Part shown: positions 11,292 to 23,382 of the stretch, one piece after another
Position numbering within the stretch: position 1 is the first letter of the stretch
Layout: every line of letters begins with the position of its first letter
Source: Enoplolaimus lenunculus
Lineage: Eukaryota; Nematoda; Enoplea; Enoplida; Thoracostomopsidae
DNA: 64,000 nucleotides
Assembly (NCBI GenBank): GCA_030248215.1
Contig: JASANG010002241.1
Coordinates: 332,944 to 396,943, forward strand
Direction: 5' to 3'
Notes under the pieces: generated by a model
Told to the model about the DNA's origin: nothing
Seen by the model: the letters and a program-made list of their open reading frames with translations, nothing else
Database searches by the model: none
Position numbers and translations under genes: made by a program

Positions 11292-13414
11292 ACGTGTACC
11301 TCCTTGCTGAAATGGGCCGGCCCTAACAATGTCGGCATAGTATTTGCTTGCTATAACCAAGAGCCGATTTTGCCTAGACAAATGCATACAGCTTGCCAAA
11401 AAATTACAAAATGTACCCGCAAGTGTAGAGTTTGTGCTTTACCGCCGATGCTTGTGGGTGAGATATATGTTATGCAATGCGACAAGTATTGTAGTTTTAA
11501 TATGTCATCAGATTGTGTATATATGTCGCGTAAATTGCCATAGACTATTAAGGTTAACACAACATAGGCACTTCCACATGAGTGGGAGCCAAAACACAAC
11601 GAATCCTTGGGACACTTCTTTTATGATGAAATGTACGCAGTTTTATACTCTTGTCCAACAGTATTCATCCACTGTTGCTAAAATCAGCAATAATTTTATC
11701 TTAAATATAAAGACTTTAGCGAACAGTTTTGCGCTCGATACTAAAATTTAATTGTTACTAAGTACCAAAATATTTCATGGCCAACTATCATAGAAGGCAT
11801 GAAATTCTGCCAAACATGAATGTTATAAATCTTCAAATTTATGAAAAAATAATATATCGTTGTAGTTAAACATGGCTGTTTAATTAGCTTGTTGCCTGAT
11901 AGCTCATTGGTGTCATAGTTCGCATATCTGCTATAGCATTCGCTGCTATGTTTCGGTTGATATATGCCGAAACAGACGTGTAAACGGAAAGTAAATATAA
12001 TGCAAACGGACAATGATCAAAATAACAGAAACGAAACGGGAAACGGATATTGAAGTGTAGAAGAAATCAAAGATTTTCATTTTTCCACCAATACGATGAT
12101 GCATACAAATATATATTCACACGGCTTTTAAAAGGCTTAGAAAAAATGCGAATATGCTCAAATTTTTGACAGATTATTGATACATTTTTTATTTTGATTG
12201 TAAATCAATAATTGCAGCATATCTGTAATGAAAAATTGATTGATTTATGCGCGATTTATAAATAATTATGAGTTGAAAAACAATAGAATTTTTGGTACTT
12301 TTATAAAGAAAATGGACACTGATTTTTCCGAAAACAAAAACTATATCCTGTTGCATGCTCGCGAAGACAGTTTGAGATAGAATTTAATTGGATAGCAGGA
12401 TCTTTTTCTGGAAAAAATCAACATGTTACCCGCTATTGTAATACACACAAAACGATTTCAGGGCAGCCCCAAATATAACGTGATTTCGTATCACATTTTA
12501 TATGGAATCCTATATTTTGCCATTGTAAAAGCTTCATGTTGTTCGTTAGTCATATTTGTCAGGTAATGATTAATTAACTGTGAGCTACTGCGATGTTGTC
12601 GCATTCTGATTGAGAGACGCAATTTACATCTAATCACAGTCCAAAAAAACCCGGTTTTTATTCAAAATAGCTGCCGTACACAAACCGAATGTACGCTACA
12701 CACAATTGTAGCCTAAGCGTAAGCCTAATCCGAGTGTACTCACGCTACTGAAATGCAATTTATTAATGCGGACTTGCTGGTTTTTGCAATAAGTGATTAT
12801 TCAAACCAGGAACAGGTATTTTTATGTCCGTTTGTAGCCAGCCGCTGAAAACTTGCCAATATTTATGTTGCTTTACTGTTTTGGCAACATGATTTTTTTA
12901 TTTTGAAAACAGAATGAAAATATTCGCGGAAGTGGTTTTCGTATTAGTTTCGTTTCGTTAAAATGTATACTCAAAGGATCATTTACGTATTTAAAATCAG
13001 CTGTTTTTTGCGTTGATACGCTGTAGTCATTTTGTTCCACAACACCAATTCCTTCGTAAATATAACTCGCGCGTTTAAACTACGGACGGGACGATACAAC
13101 GGGTATGTGGTGTGTGAGAAGGGCTAATTTTAAACTTAACACTTGAATGATTTAGCGTTAAAAGTCACATGTAAACACAACGCTTCGCTCCTGTTCGGTG
13201 GATTGTTGTATTAATACTTTTTTTATTTAAAAATAATAGAGTTTTTCGAAACAAATTTATTTAACTTGGAATGTTTCATATGCAAATAGTTTCCATTTTA
13301 AACTCACTATCGCATCCGCCGCTCGCTCCAGGTTGTGTTATTTTGAGAATTTGTTTCTGGGTTCCTCGTGACACTCAGCAAGGGATCTATTCTGTTTCAA
13401 ATGTTAGCCCATGC

Positions 13415-13555
13415 AAAGATCAGGGGCAGAACGTTTTTCTGTGGGACTGGAACAGAGTGATTTTAAGCTTTAGACCAATTTTTGCTTAAACGCTTAGGCT
13501 GAGGCCTGTACTTACACTTAGGCTTGAATACGCTTTATATTTACTGTAGCATTCA
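13415..13555. mobile_element. TTAGGC-core short element, CTGTGGGACTG subtype
   Basis: Starts AAGATCAGGGGCAGAACGTT and CTGTGGGACTGGAACAGAGT, then CTTAGGCTGAGGCC... and ends GAATACGCTTTATATTTACTG. One of a subtype whose other members are at 14780, 27385 and 38850. Confidence 0.6.
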
Positions 13556-13738
13556 TGTTCTATAGAATAAATGTTTTATAAATTTTGCTGTGATCTTTAA
13601 TCTGAGAATTCAAATGTAATTGTTGTATTTTTTGATTACGAGTGACAGAACAACTATTCGAGTTGTAAATCGTACAATGTTTTAAACCAATAACCTCCAA
13701 ATTTAGCACCAAAGTTAAAATTTTGTCACTTTTAAGTC

Positions 13739-13813
13739 AACTAAAGATTTTTTGCTTCTTGCTCACAACTAAAAGGATTCATCCAACAGGGTTGAGCAAG
13801 AAATCTTTTAGAG
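13739..13813. repeat. 75-base hairpin CTAAAGATTT...AAATCTTTTAG
   Basis: Arms CTAAAGATTTTTTGCTTCTTGCTCA and its complement TGAGCAAGAAATCTTTTAG enclose about 30 bases. A small fold-back repeat; I see no second copy in this window. Confidence 0.6.
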
Positions 13814-14779
13814 TCACGCTTGATATTGTACAATTTTTTAAGCAATGTTCATTGTTTGCTTCAACAGAATATTATATCTTCAAACACAGAATATATTAAT
13901 GTTCAAAGATTTGAATTTAAAAGAATCGATACAATACGCATTGAAATTGCACCAATTTTTTTGCACTGCAACCACTGCTATTCATTGTTCAAGAAGTCTT
14001 GACAATAATTTTTAACCCCCTGAATACAATTAACAAACGCTTGTGGTTGCAATTGTAACTGTTCTCAATGAATGGTATGTGCTGACTGCATAGATATTTG
14101 TCAGCTAAATGTGACATGAATAGCTTCAAGTTGAAGTCGAAAGCCAAATTACATTTTTCACTTTTGACTGTAAATTATTTTACAGCAGTTATAATTTAAA
14201 TCTAAGCTCGATATCAACTTACATGTCAAAAATGTATATATTCTGCTATATTTGAATATTTTATAGACACCACCCTATATTGAAAGTGTTTAGTTCGCCG
14301 TAGTTTTTTAGTGGTGACGATCTTTTATCCATTATCAGACAGAATTCTAAAAGCGAGTGTCTCTAAATATTAGAATTGCTTTGATTCGAGCTGAAAGTGT
14401 AAAAGTAAACAAAAAATTGTGTTCAATATTATAAACAAATATGTGAATTTATTTTCTAAATTTAAGACAGTTTCTATATGAATTTGAGGCGTAATGCGGG
14501 GTTCACGTTATAACTGGGGCTGCCTGGAACATGTTTTGTGGCATGTTGATTCGACGTCAACACGAAAAACTGTCGTATCGATAGCGGCTATACGGACAAA
14601 AATTGAACATCATACAATATAGGTTTACAAATTACTGTTTCATGCGATATTATTTGAATATCATATGATACTCCAAAATATCGGCAAATCTCACATGATG
14701 TTTATGCGGAACAATGTAATGTGCTCATAGTAAAATGCTAAGAAGCCAGAAAATGTAATAGGTATTGATATCGGTCCAT

Positions 14780-14960
14780 GTAAAACATCTGGGGTATAAC
14801 GTTTTTCTACGGGACTGCAATAGAGTAAGCTTACGCTTTAAACTAATTTTTGCTTACTTAGGCTTAGGCATAAGCTGATTTTTACGCTTATGCTTAGGTT
14901 TACGCTTGGATGTAGGCTCAGGAAAATGCTAATATTACTGTTACGACCCTGTTATGTACA
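14780..14960. mobile_element. TTAGGC-core short element, CTGTGGGACTG subtype
   Basis: CATCTGGGGTATAACGTTTT, GGGACTGCAATAGAGTAAGC, a core of TTAGGCTTAGGCATAAGC and more, then a closing block AATATTACTGTTACGACCC. Confidence 0.62.
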
Positions 14961-16323
14961 ATGTCTATGATTTTGAACACTAAATTGGCTTCTAAATTTG
15001 CACTTCTCCCACAAATTTTCCTTGAAGCTCAGTTCAAATAGTGAATAACTCAAATGTTAGTATATACCATATGATATCCCACAGACATTAAAACTGGCAA
15101 TACAACTTTGTAGACATTTCCATGCATATACGATCATAACAGACAATATGTCGAATATCATATGATATTACAGAACAAATGCCGGCTGTCACATAACGAT
15201 AGCGGAAAATTGAAAATTTCTAAGTTTGATAGCAAGATAAACTTGCAGACAAGATGTCGCCTGCAATTGTAACTTGTTCCTGGGTGCCACAGTCCATAAA
15301 TTTCAGCTAATATAGCTCACTTGTATACGTAATAAAAATTGTTGTAAGAATAGCGCTAATCTATACCAATGAGCAACCGTTAATTTTATGCATACACTTA
15401 GCTAGCTGAACACGTTCAAAATATGTCAAGCGGGGCTTCCGAAAGATCAGTATTAGGTACAACCTAGTGATATTTCCCATCGGTGGCTTAAAACTATTTC
15501 TGAACGGGCTTTAAGCCCTTTTTGGTCCCGTGTGCCTGCTGCCCGTTCTTTGTAAATCTCATACAAACTCTAAAGGTAGCGTGCGGCTTAGGTATACCTA
15601 TAAAAAATGTACCTAGGACTCAAAATATTGTAGACGTGTCGATTGAACAGTGCTCAAATTGTGTTCACTAACAATGTAACGGTAATCCAGTGATTGGTGG
15701 TTAATATTTGCATATTTTAGTTGGCAACTGCGATTTTTTGGCTGTTGGAAATGTGCAGCATTTTTAACTGATCCGCTTCACTAAAATTGTGGAATTAAGG
15801 TTGTGCTATACTTTTTTATTATTTTAATGCCGTCCGTCACCCGTACGGCGTCGTCGAACACCGCGCGATGCGGAACGGTATCGTACACGAATTACTCATG
15901 ATACCGTATTGCTCAACACTAAAGGATTGTATTGCAGGTTTATGCGCTGGAAATTTACGGTATCAGATAAATTTAGAATTAAGCATAGAAGTCTGTTTAT
16001 GAATCCACTTGGTCCATGCCTGGTCTAAACAACGTATTAATTGGACGCTCTGGAATGTTCCAAGCTGTGAAAAGTATAATACGTTACAGACGAACCAAAA
16101 TTTCAGAACAGGCCAAATCTTAAAATTCTTACTGTCCGTTATACACTGATAGGTAGGACAAAAAATAGTTTCTGAGGTTCGCCCCGCACCACGTACCTCT
16201 TATAGCTAGGGCATTTTGCTCCTTGTTTTAGCCATGATATAACGGCAAAAATAAACCATCCTATCACAACACAGTATTTGCTGATTAAATACTCTTCGCG
16301 AGTATACAACGCAACCTGATTCG

Positions 16324-16510
16324 ATGTCTGTTCGACTTTCTGTCGCTTTGACGATTTTCATTGGTTCTTTGTTAAACTTGACATTTTTGAACGCATGTAT
16401 ATACAACGAGTATTCTTCGTTAAATAGAAGAGCCAAACGATTTTCAGATAATTTTGGCAACGTTCGTGCTTTTGATTCGGGAAGCGTTGCTGGATTACCT
16501 ATTGCTCGAA
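16324..16510 (+). CDS. Exon 1 of chitin-binding gene: signal peptide and dibasic site
   Basis: This exon encodes 62 residues plus one base of a split Ser codon. The ATG at 16324 is followed by a typical secretory signal: Arg4, then a hydrophobic stretch to about residue 22, with likely cleavage after Ala24. RRAKR at 35-39 could be a proprotein convertase site that releases a short propeptide. The donor GTAAGT starts at 16511. I chose this start because it gives a signal peptide for a protein of an extracellular family and its phase joins exactly to the next exon. The link across the 751-base intron is inferred. Confidence 0.72.
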
Positions 16511-19500
16511 GTAAGTTAATGGTTTGTAAACATTTTGAAAATTTCAGGATTTTCAAAAATTTAGCATATTTAATTTTCTGTGGCAAGTTTGTACGTTTCG
16601 CAGATCGATTTTATTAATTCAGTCAGCAGGGGCTCCAAAATCGAACAAAACGTGTTTATAACAGAAAACAGGAAACTATAGAACTGATGCATCATTGATG
16701 TCCTTCAAGACATTGTCCAGCATTTCGGCCATGATCGGTCGTCAATTTAATGGATGGCCGGATATGAAGACTGCTAGACAGACTGTTAACAAAGAAATGC
16801 CCCCCCCCCCCGCAAAAAATGACTTCAGAGCGAAAACCGTACAAGTGTACGTAACGGGCGGAATCGAACTATTTTTTTATTATTCCTTACGTTCGGGTAA
16901 AACTAAAAGTGAACATCGCCTAAACCTAAATTATTATTTGAAAAAATTTCGGAAACAGTATCTTTGGCCGGGCCACTTTTCTGAAGTCTAACACGGTCGT
17001 GTTCTTGCACAGGTCTTCAGCACGAATACCTGGTAAATTTAGAAGCAGAGTTTAAGTTTTATAAAAATATTCGTGTAAACGTTCCGTTCTTTTAACGCGA
17101 TTTTACACCTGCAGCATTGAAAAGTATTCGCAGACATCATGGAGGTAATCTTTGTGTAAACATGGTTTATTAGTTTTGAAGTGGTGGGCAAAAGATACTG
17201 AAGACAATATTTGCTTTAAGTTTTAAAACGCTAAATTATCACTTTTATTTCTACGTTTTAGGCACAATTCGATGCCGCTCGTTTGGTCACAGTTTTGAAC
17301 CTGATCCTCGTTATCGATGCTCGCCAACTTACTATCGCTGCGAAGGCGGCGTAGGCTCTGAAGAAACTTGCGTCGCGAACAAGTACTTTGATCCAGAACG
17401 CAACGTTTGCGACGTATACTCACAAGTCTTCGACTGTACTCTCAGACGCGATCCTAATCGAGCTGCCGTCCGTCGTTTGGCGACCCCTGCACCTGCTCCT
17501 CCACCACCGCTTCCTGCGACAACTTTGGCAACAACGATTTCAGGTCAACGAGCTATTTTTCGTGACGGTGCCCTGCGGTTTCAGAACACAGCACCGAGAT
17601 ATGTCTCACGAAATCAGAATCAACGAAACCATAGATTTGAGGGTAAACGTGACGATGATGATGATGACAATGGTGATGCTGATGATGATAATAACGACGA
17701 TAGTTCCAGTGTAGTAAAAGAGCGACCACAAGCTGCCGAACGTAAGTGACTCCACGGTTTAGTATCTTGCACCCTTTAATTCTTCTCCGTGAAGAATTCG
17801 ACAAACTCAACACTTTCCCCACAAACCAGTTTCACTGTTCGCTGGGAAAAATAAAAGTGACATTTTTTATAGTTTTGGCCTTCGAGGTTTTACGCGGACG
17901 AATTTCTCCAGTTTACTAATGCCTAAAATATCAGTTTAATACATTCTCATAGAGGTCTACTCCGAGCTAGCGACTTAAACTAAAACAAAGACAGAGTGGC
18001 TAAATAAAGAACACATTGCGCATTTGCTGTACGCACAACTGGCACTCTTAGTAACAGCGTACTTAATTGAGAAAAAGGTACAAGGGTTGCGCTTTACTCA
18101 TCGTACGGTGTAGAACAAAAAAGTATTTACACTGTAAATTCCATTGAATTGATTAATCAATTCAGCTAGCGAGTTAGTTATTTCTGAATTAAAATCAGTA
18201 TACATTAACTCACTTTGAGTTGAGATGATTATCACTCTGAGTTGAGTTGATTAAGTTACTCAGAATGAATTGAATCAACTCAAAATTGTGAGTTTCAAAA
18301 TTCTGAGTTCTGATAGTCCTAGTGATTCAACTCATTCGGAGTTAAGATCAACTCATTGAAATTACAGTGTAGAAAAAATTGTTTACAGCGCTGTACGGCT
18401 ATCCGCATACGACAAACCACGGTACCGGTTGATGCTGAAGGATACCAGATGACACCGGTCCAAAAGCATTAAGGTAATCAAAAAGTGCCCCCTTTGAATA
18501 AGTAAAATTTGGCCGTACAACGCTTGTGCCTACTTATGGTATTTGCAAACGTTGCTCTGTATCAATTTCAGGGTTCACATTTGACTGCTCAAAGAAAGAT
18601 GACGATATTTTCCCAACTGGCGATTGCGAACATACGTATTGGATGTGTCTTGGGGGTACAACGCTGCTTATGCGATGCCCGCAGAACTTATATTTTAACG
18701 CTGATGAAAACGTTTGTGCTCAAAATTGGACAATTCCAAACTGTTCGCCGCTTGCTCGCGAAAGAAATCGCGTAACCTCACGTCATCAGCAAATCCACAC
18801 TACTCAAAGGCCTTACGTGGAACCGCTCGGAGGCGGCGGAGCCGCTCCTAAACCAAAAAAAACGGACAATTTGAGCCATTTCAAGCGAAACTTGAATTAT
18901 TCTCAAGGGGTTCCGGGATCAAGATTTGGTGGACATACCTCAATTGACGATCGTACGAGTGACAGGAATATTTCGCCTCGAACCGGTCTTGACACTGCGC
19001 ACCGACAGCATTCTGAAAATGGTGACATCCGACTGGCCACCACAAGACGGCCGTTATTTATTGCGGACCTTTTTGGGCGAGGGAAATTCACGAGATCAGA
19101 GCTAGCAAAAAGCCAAAATTCAGTGTCCAACGGTCATGGAGAAGATACTGGAACAATCACAGGGGATGGCGGTGGCAAAACAGAAAGAAACTTTCATTCA
19201 CAATTTCAGCGTGGTTCGTTCGTGACTGCAGTGACTCCAAGACATGCCCAACTGGGTAGAGCTGCTGGAAACAGTGTTTTAGGGGCGGTATTTGATCCGG
19301 ATGCGCCCACAACGTCGACAGATTTCCCGTCTACCACAACTCAACCGAGACCGGTAACTGTTGACCGTAAGTTAAAGTGTATTTATGATTTCGTTTGCCT
19401 GTTTTCTTTATTTGATTGATTGGTTGGGTTTTTGTTTGTTTGTTTGTTTGTTTGTTTGTCGGTTCATATATTTATTGCAGGCTCAAAACGTTAACCGACA

Positions 19501-20730
19501 AAGTAAGTGCACGTAGTATAACCGTATTCCTAAGCGCAAGACTAAGACTCAGCGTAAGAATAACCCTATAAAGCCTGAGCATAAGCTTAATGCAAAAAAC
19601 TAGTTAAAAGTTTAAGCTTCTATTGTAGTTGCGCGAAAAAATGGTTTGCTTCTCAAAGTAACATGGGCCACATTTGGAATATATAAGTGTTTACCAAATT
19701 GGATTTAATACTTTTTATTTACTATGCCTAAGAACCAGCATTAACCCAGTGACAGCTGTGTAACAACTATAAGGATCTATTGCGTTCTGAGCCCACTCAA
19801 AAACTATTACCCGTTGTCAAATTGCAGTATATGTTCCATATGAAACTTTAAATGTTTCTCAAACGAAGGATACCGGTTACACTATATCAAAGAAGTTACA
19901 GGACAAGTTCTACTTCACACAAAAATTATTTGTCACAACAAATCAATTATATAAAGCTAAGAATTGGACATCTAACCTATATTTCAGCATCAATATTTGA
20001 ATGTTTCATTCGTCCGGATGGCAACTACGCCGCCGGCGACTGTGAACACTATTTTTACTCATGTGCTGCTGGAACTGGATACGTCATGAAGTGCCCGGCA
20101 AACTTGGTCTACGATAACGAGATGATGGTGTGTAATTTAGCCGGATCGACACAAAGTTGTCTTCCGCCGGAACTTCGAACGACCACGGTAACGACACGAG
20201 CTCCGGCTGCCAACGGTGAGGATGTTTCTAGAGCTACCGGTGCCCCGAGCACGAGTGGACGCAATGATCTTTTGTTCGCAAGTGTTGGACGGCAAATTGC
20301 AGCAGGATTCGGAGGTCACGAATCGAGGGAATCTAGACTGAGCCCGGACCGAAGTAAAATATCTGCGTTCGTACCAGGGAATTTGGAAAGGAACAACGTT
20401 GGATCGTTAGAGCAACCGCCAAAGGAAACAAGCCGAGACAATCTACTAGCAACGTCATCAGATGAAGCAGCGGTAACCCGTGAAGTACGAGAAAGGCGAC
20501 GGCATAGTTTTGCCGTATATCCACCGGAAGTACCCGGTTCAAAAGGTCATACGGCGGATGTGGTGAATTTACGCAAAAGAGGGGCGGCAACAACGCAACT
20601 GCAACCAAATGATAACCCACAAGTTCATAGGTTCTCGAAAATTCAACATCCAGGCAGTGATACAGCTGCGAGACCTGAGAGAACACGTTTACAAAAAGCC
20701 ACAACAAATAATAGACTAAACAGTCGATGA
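16324..20730 (+). CDS. Secreted three-domain chitin-binding (peritrophin-A/CBM14) protein, four exons, ~734 aa
   Basis: Predicted coding exons are 16324-16510, 17262-17741, 18572-19366 and 19988-20730, 2,205 nt in all. Each exon leaves one spare base and the next supplies two, so all three junctions share a phase; donors are GTAAGT and acceptors end in TTTTAG or TTTCAG. The product has a signal peptide (residues 1-24), a dibasic run RRAKR (35-39) that fits a furin-type site, and three CBM14 domains: Cys 67/82/89/99/112/121, Cys 228/241/248/258/271/280 and Cys 493/506/513/523/536/545. Domains 1, 2 and 3 sit one per exon, followed by long Pro/Thr-, Gly/Ser- or Arg/Ser-rich linkers. CBM14 proteins bind chitin in eggshell, cuticle or gut lining; which applies here cannot be told. 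An AATAAA lies right after the stop (about 20733). The family call is firm; the exon model is inferred from phase and splice signals without transcript data. Confidence 0.85.
16511..17261 (+). other. Intron 1 of chitin-binding gene
   Basis: This 751-base intron holds a C10 homopolymer run (16801-16810). I see no clear transposon and no retained exon. Short open frames on both strands show no family likeness. Confidence 0.6.
17262..17741 (+). CDS. Exon 2: first CBM14 domain and Asp-rich acidic linker
   Basis: The acceptor TTTTAG ends at 17261. Residues 63-121 form CBM14 domain 1 with Cys spacing 14-6-9-12-8 and the aromatic pair Tyr86-Tyr87 near the third Cys, as expected for sugar contact. 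Next come a Pro/Ala stretch (APAPPPPLP) and a strongly acidic run rich in Asp and Asn encoded by GAT/GAC repeats at 17650-17705, which could bind calcium or be mineral-related; that role is a guess. The donor GTAAGT starts at 17742. Open frames on the other strand here are shadows of this exon. Confidence 0.85.
18130..18369. mobile_element. Palindromic MITE with CACTGTAA termini in intron 2
   Basis: The terminal inverted repeats start CACTGTAAATTCCATTGAA on the left, and the right end reads as its diverged complement. The interior is built of alternating TTGAGTTGA / TCAACTCA words, so the whole 240 bases can fold on itself. It has no coding capacity. It sits between two halves of another fold-back sequence (GGTTGCGCT...GTACGG at 18085-18115 and AGCGCTGTACGG at 18387-18398), which suggests insertion into an older element. 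Confidence 0.6.
18572..19366 (+). CDS. Exon 3: second CBM14 domain and long disordered linker
   Basis: The acceptor AATTTCAG ends at 18571 and the split codon makes Arg223. Domain 2 spans about 226-280 (six Cys, spacing 12-6-9-12-8, with GDCEHTYWMC at its core). About 207 residues of Gly/Ser/Thr/Arg-rich linker follow, ending in a Thr/Pro-rich tail (TTSTDFPSTTTQPRP) of the kind often O-glycosylated in mucin-like peritrophins. The donor GTAAGT starts at 19367. An upstream ATG at 18526 in the same frame belongs to the intron and is not needed as a start. Confidence 0.85.
19427..19459. repeat. (TTTG)n microsatellite in intron 3
   Basis: This is about eight consecutive GTTT units in the third intron of the chitin-binding gene, just 3' of exon 3. 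Confidence 0.85.
19515..19668. mobile_element. TTAGGC-core short element in intron 3
   Basis: A degenerate CCTAAG array (reverse TTAGGC) lies between the family's conserved ends: ACCGTATTCCTAAGC on one side and GCAAAAAAC...AAAGTAACATGGGCCA on the other. It matches the layout of the copies at 2159, 9708 and 21922 and is heavily mutated. Confidence 0.5.
19988..20730 (+). CDS. Exon 4: third CBM14 domain, basic tail and stop
   Basis: The acceptor ATTTCAG ends at 19987. Domain 3 spans about 491-545 (spacing 12-6-9-12-8) and repeats the GDCEH.[FY]..C core of domain 2, so domains 2 and 3 are closer to each other than to domain 1. A Thr/Arg/Ser-rich, mostly hydrophilic tail of about 190 residues runs to a TGA at 20728-20730. 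An AATAAA begins within five bases of the stop, so the 3' UTR is very short or a later signal is used. Confidence 0.85.
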
Positions 20731-20732
20731 GG

Positions 20733-20738
20733 AAATAA
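20733..20738 (+). terminator. Polyadenylation signal AATAAA of the chitin-binding gene
   Basis: AATAAA follows the TGA stop almost at once. A second A-rich stretch at 20769-20785 could also serve. Confidence 0.45.
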
Positions 20739-21921
20739 ATTCGATTTTGTGGTTTACTTGTGTTTTTGCATAAAAATAACAAAAATAGCTGTAAAAATCG
20801 TTAAGTTGTGCGGCAGTCAGATTGTTTGAAATGAGCCAAGTATCTGGCGCAAACCCTCTCTTAAATTTTGGTATCAATACTGTTTAGCGTAGTCTCGGAA
20901 CGAGTTTTCGAAGTTAAATGGTTATTAAATATAACAGCGACGCGAAGCAATGTCAACAATTTGGCATCTTCGCCGCAATTGGCAATGTGGTCACATCAAA
21001 ACGTATGCTTAAAACCTAAGTAGGACAAGAGCGGCTGTTTAACCCTCGAACCTGGCCAGGGGTATTAAACTTCGCGGTAACAGGGGTATAAAATTTTGGA
21101 AGTAAAATTTAAAGGTAATAAATCCATTACGATACCTGGAATGCAAAATATTTAAGAAATATAAATAATACAGAGATTGGAATAGCTAAAACTAAATTTC
21201 AGCTGCTTTTCCTTCGTCACCGAAAAATACTGGTTCAAAATTGTAACTTCTCCGCAAAAGGCTTTTTTACAAATTCAAACCAAGTTGTTGATCTTTGTAT
21301 GGTTTGGCAAAGCTGGTTTAAATAGTTTGAATACGCACGGCACTGAACTTTGCACATTTTTATAAACTTCTTTTTGTGACAACGAATTTGTTTTGTTACC
21401 TCTTGCGTGACGGACAACTCCAACTGCAATAGTTAGCCTAAAAGAAAATTTCACCCCATTTGCCAAATTGTTGAACGATAAAAAAGATGAAGCCATAACA
21501 AAAACATACCGCAATAACTTCGTTAGCCTTACTTAATCGCAGTTCGGGTTTGAAAATAGGATGCCCTTAAAATTAAGACGTGGCAACTACTTTAAAATGT
21601 TAACCTACTGAACTGACCGATAATTCTATACTGAAACGAAAACATATTTTATTTAATATATTTAAAAACAAACGCCTTTGTGCTTTAGACATTCTTATTC
21701 TGCAAGCAAGAAAGATTGTTTCAAAAAACATAATTAAATTTCGAAGAATTGTTTTATAAAAATGTCAATTCAAACAGTAGTGACGCGTTTTGTGTTGGAT
21801 ATACGCAGAATTCTGGCGATAGAGTTGAAAAAACTCAAAAGGTTCACAAATATTGACGCATGCGTTTCACTGAAATTGTTCGACTCGACGCATTTGTCGA
21901 TTTTATAATTAAAATCGCGAA

Positions 21922-22098
21922 TGTTACTTTTAGAGCCGTAGCAGAAGATTAAGCTTATTCCGAAGCCTAAGCCTAAGCCTAAGCGTTGCAACTGCGTATT
22001 CCTAAGCCTAAGCCTAAGCAAAAAATGTAATCACGAATGTAAGCCTATTCTTCTACAGACCTTTCAGAAACCGGGACAGCCCTAAAAGTAACATGGGC
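21922..22098. mobile_element. TTAGGC-core short element (CCTAAG orientation)
   Basis: Ends GTTACTTTTAGAGCCGTAGC and CAGCCCTAAAAGTAACATGG. The core has two runs of three CCTAAG units each, separated by CGTTGCAACTGCGTATT. Closest to the copy at 2159. Confidence 0.75.
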
Positions 22099-23382
22099 CA
22101 TTAAAATTGTATTGCTTAAACACCAGGGTAGGGCTGAGATCCGCACCTAGAATTACGTAGACTCACATTTTCAAAACAGTCCTTACCAGTTGGAGGAAAT
22201 TTGGACAGCGAAATAGTTTAAGCGCCTATAAAATATATATCGGCAGCGAAAACACCATCCCGGTCATACAGTTGCTATTAGACAATAGCCCGAGGGGGTG
22301 GCAGGTGGTTCCACACCCTTCACTGTAACGGTTTTTGTGCCCCTGTCCATAGAAAATTTTTAGACACATTTGTAAGTTTTAACCCATATGTGAGAATGTT
22401 GCATGCATGTGTTTGAAATGTTTTGCCCCCAAATTTGAGCTGGCTACGGTCCTGTATTGGTAACAAAATTTAATTTATTTCGTAACAATACTTCGTTTAA
22501 AAGTGTTTGCGTCCTGTGTGCCCGTACAAGCTTTTAACAGTATCGGGTTTCAATCATGGTTCTTTTGATAAGAGGTACAATATACGCACATGGCAAAATA
22601 ATCGTAGCGGTAGATGAAGCGGAAGAGACAAGAGGATAAGATTTTCAAGCTTTGTTCATAGGTGTAAACTGAAAACCAATTATAGAAGTAATTTGTCAGG
22701 TTTGTGTTTTTCGATATGTGACCGCCAGTCGGCGTATTTGCTAAAATGTCGGATCTTGAAATTTTTTTGCATATTTGAGTTTCTTATGACCTCCTTTAGA
22801 GTAGGTAACGGGAAGCTCCGATACGCAAAAAAATTTTCAGGGAAAGTCATAGGAAGCTCAAATGTGCAAAAAAGTTCAAGATTCGACTAATTTATAGACT
22901 AACGTAAGCTGACAGGCAGTTGACGAAACGGAATCAGTTTGATTACGGGCGGTGAAATGTGTTGCGACAAATTTTAAACAACGGTTTGAAATTTTTTACC
23001 GGCGGGTATACCTGTGTAAAAATTTTTGCACCTGGCCCTCGTTTACCTTCGGGTACCCGTCAGCGGCGTACCGAGTAATTTTGATGAAAGGGCTGCATCC
23101 TGCCTGGTCCGTGCCTTTTGCTTCCGCTTAAAAGCAAACTTAGAATCCTTTAACAGTACGGATCTCATTTTTTGGCGGGACTTTTGAGGGTGGTCATGCT
23201 CCCCCAGTTGGCTCCTAGTCTAATTTCAGAGTTCTCTTTTAAGTCATTACATTTTTGGTAGTTTGGGTAATTGTTCCAAGTCGAACTGTTTGCCACGTGA
23301 GCACAACATAACAAAAAACGTACACAATTCTCTGATGGAGTCTTTGTGGTTGAATTTTAGTATATGAAATATTTCAAAGCAC

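Larger units (their letters stand above)
12459..14526. mobile_element. Possible 2.07-kb non-autonomous DNA transposon
   Basis: CAGGGCAGCCCCAAATATAA at 12459 and its diverged complement (ending GGGGCTGCCTG) at 14526 are inverted repeats of about 22 bases. CAGGG starts recall hAT or piggyBac-like ends. There is no matching target duplication and no transposase frame inside, only short frames and a TTAGGC-core element (13415-13555). Two independent copies of one short repeat could give the same picture. Confidence 0.33.
1..16323. other. Gene-free repeat-rich region
   Basis: I find no exon that I can support. All open frames are short, lack family likeness and fall mostly in AT-rich or repeat DNA. 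Besides the elements listed separately, weak TTAGGC-like runs lie at 3395-3470, 7110-7185, 9078-9120 and 12710-12735. The intervals 450-1450, 9950-11080 and 14970-16320 show nothing recognisable apart from worn hairpin ends near 15800. Confidence 0.6.

Noticed and set aside
10898-11751. Overlapping frames of 70-135 residues on both strands
   Set aside because: They cross the CACTGCAAAA MITE and have no domain, no consistent splice partners and random-looking composition.
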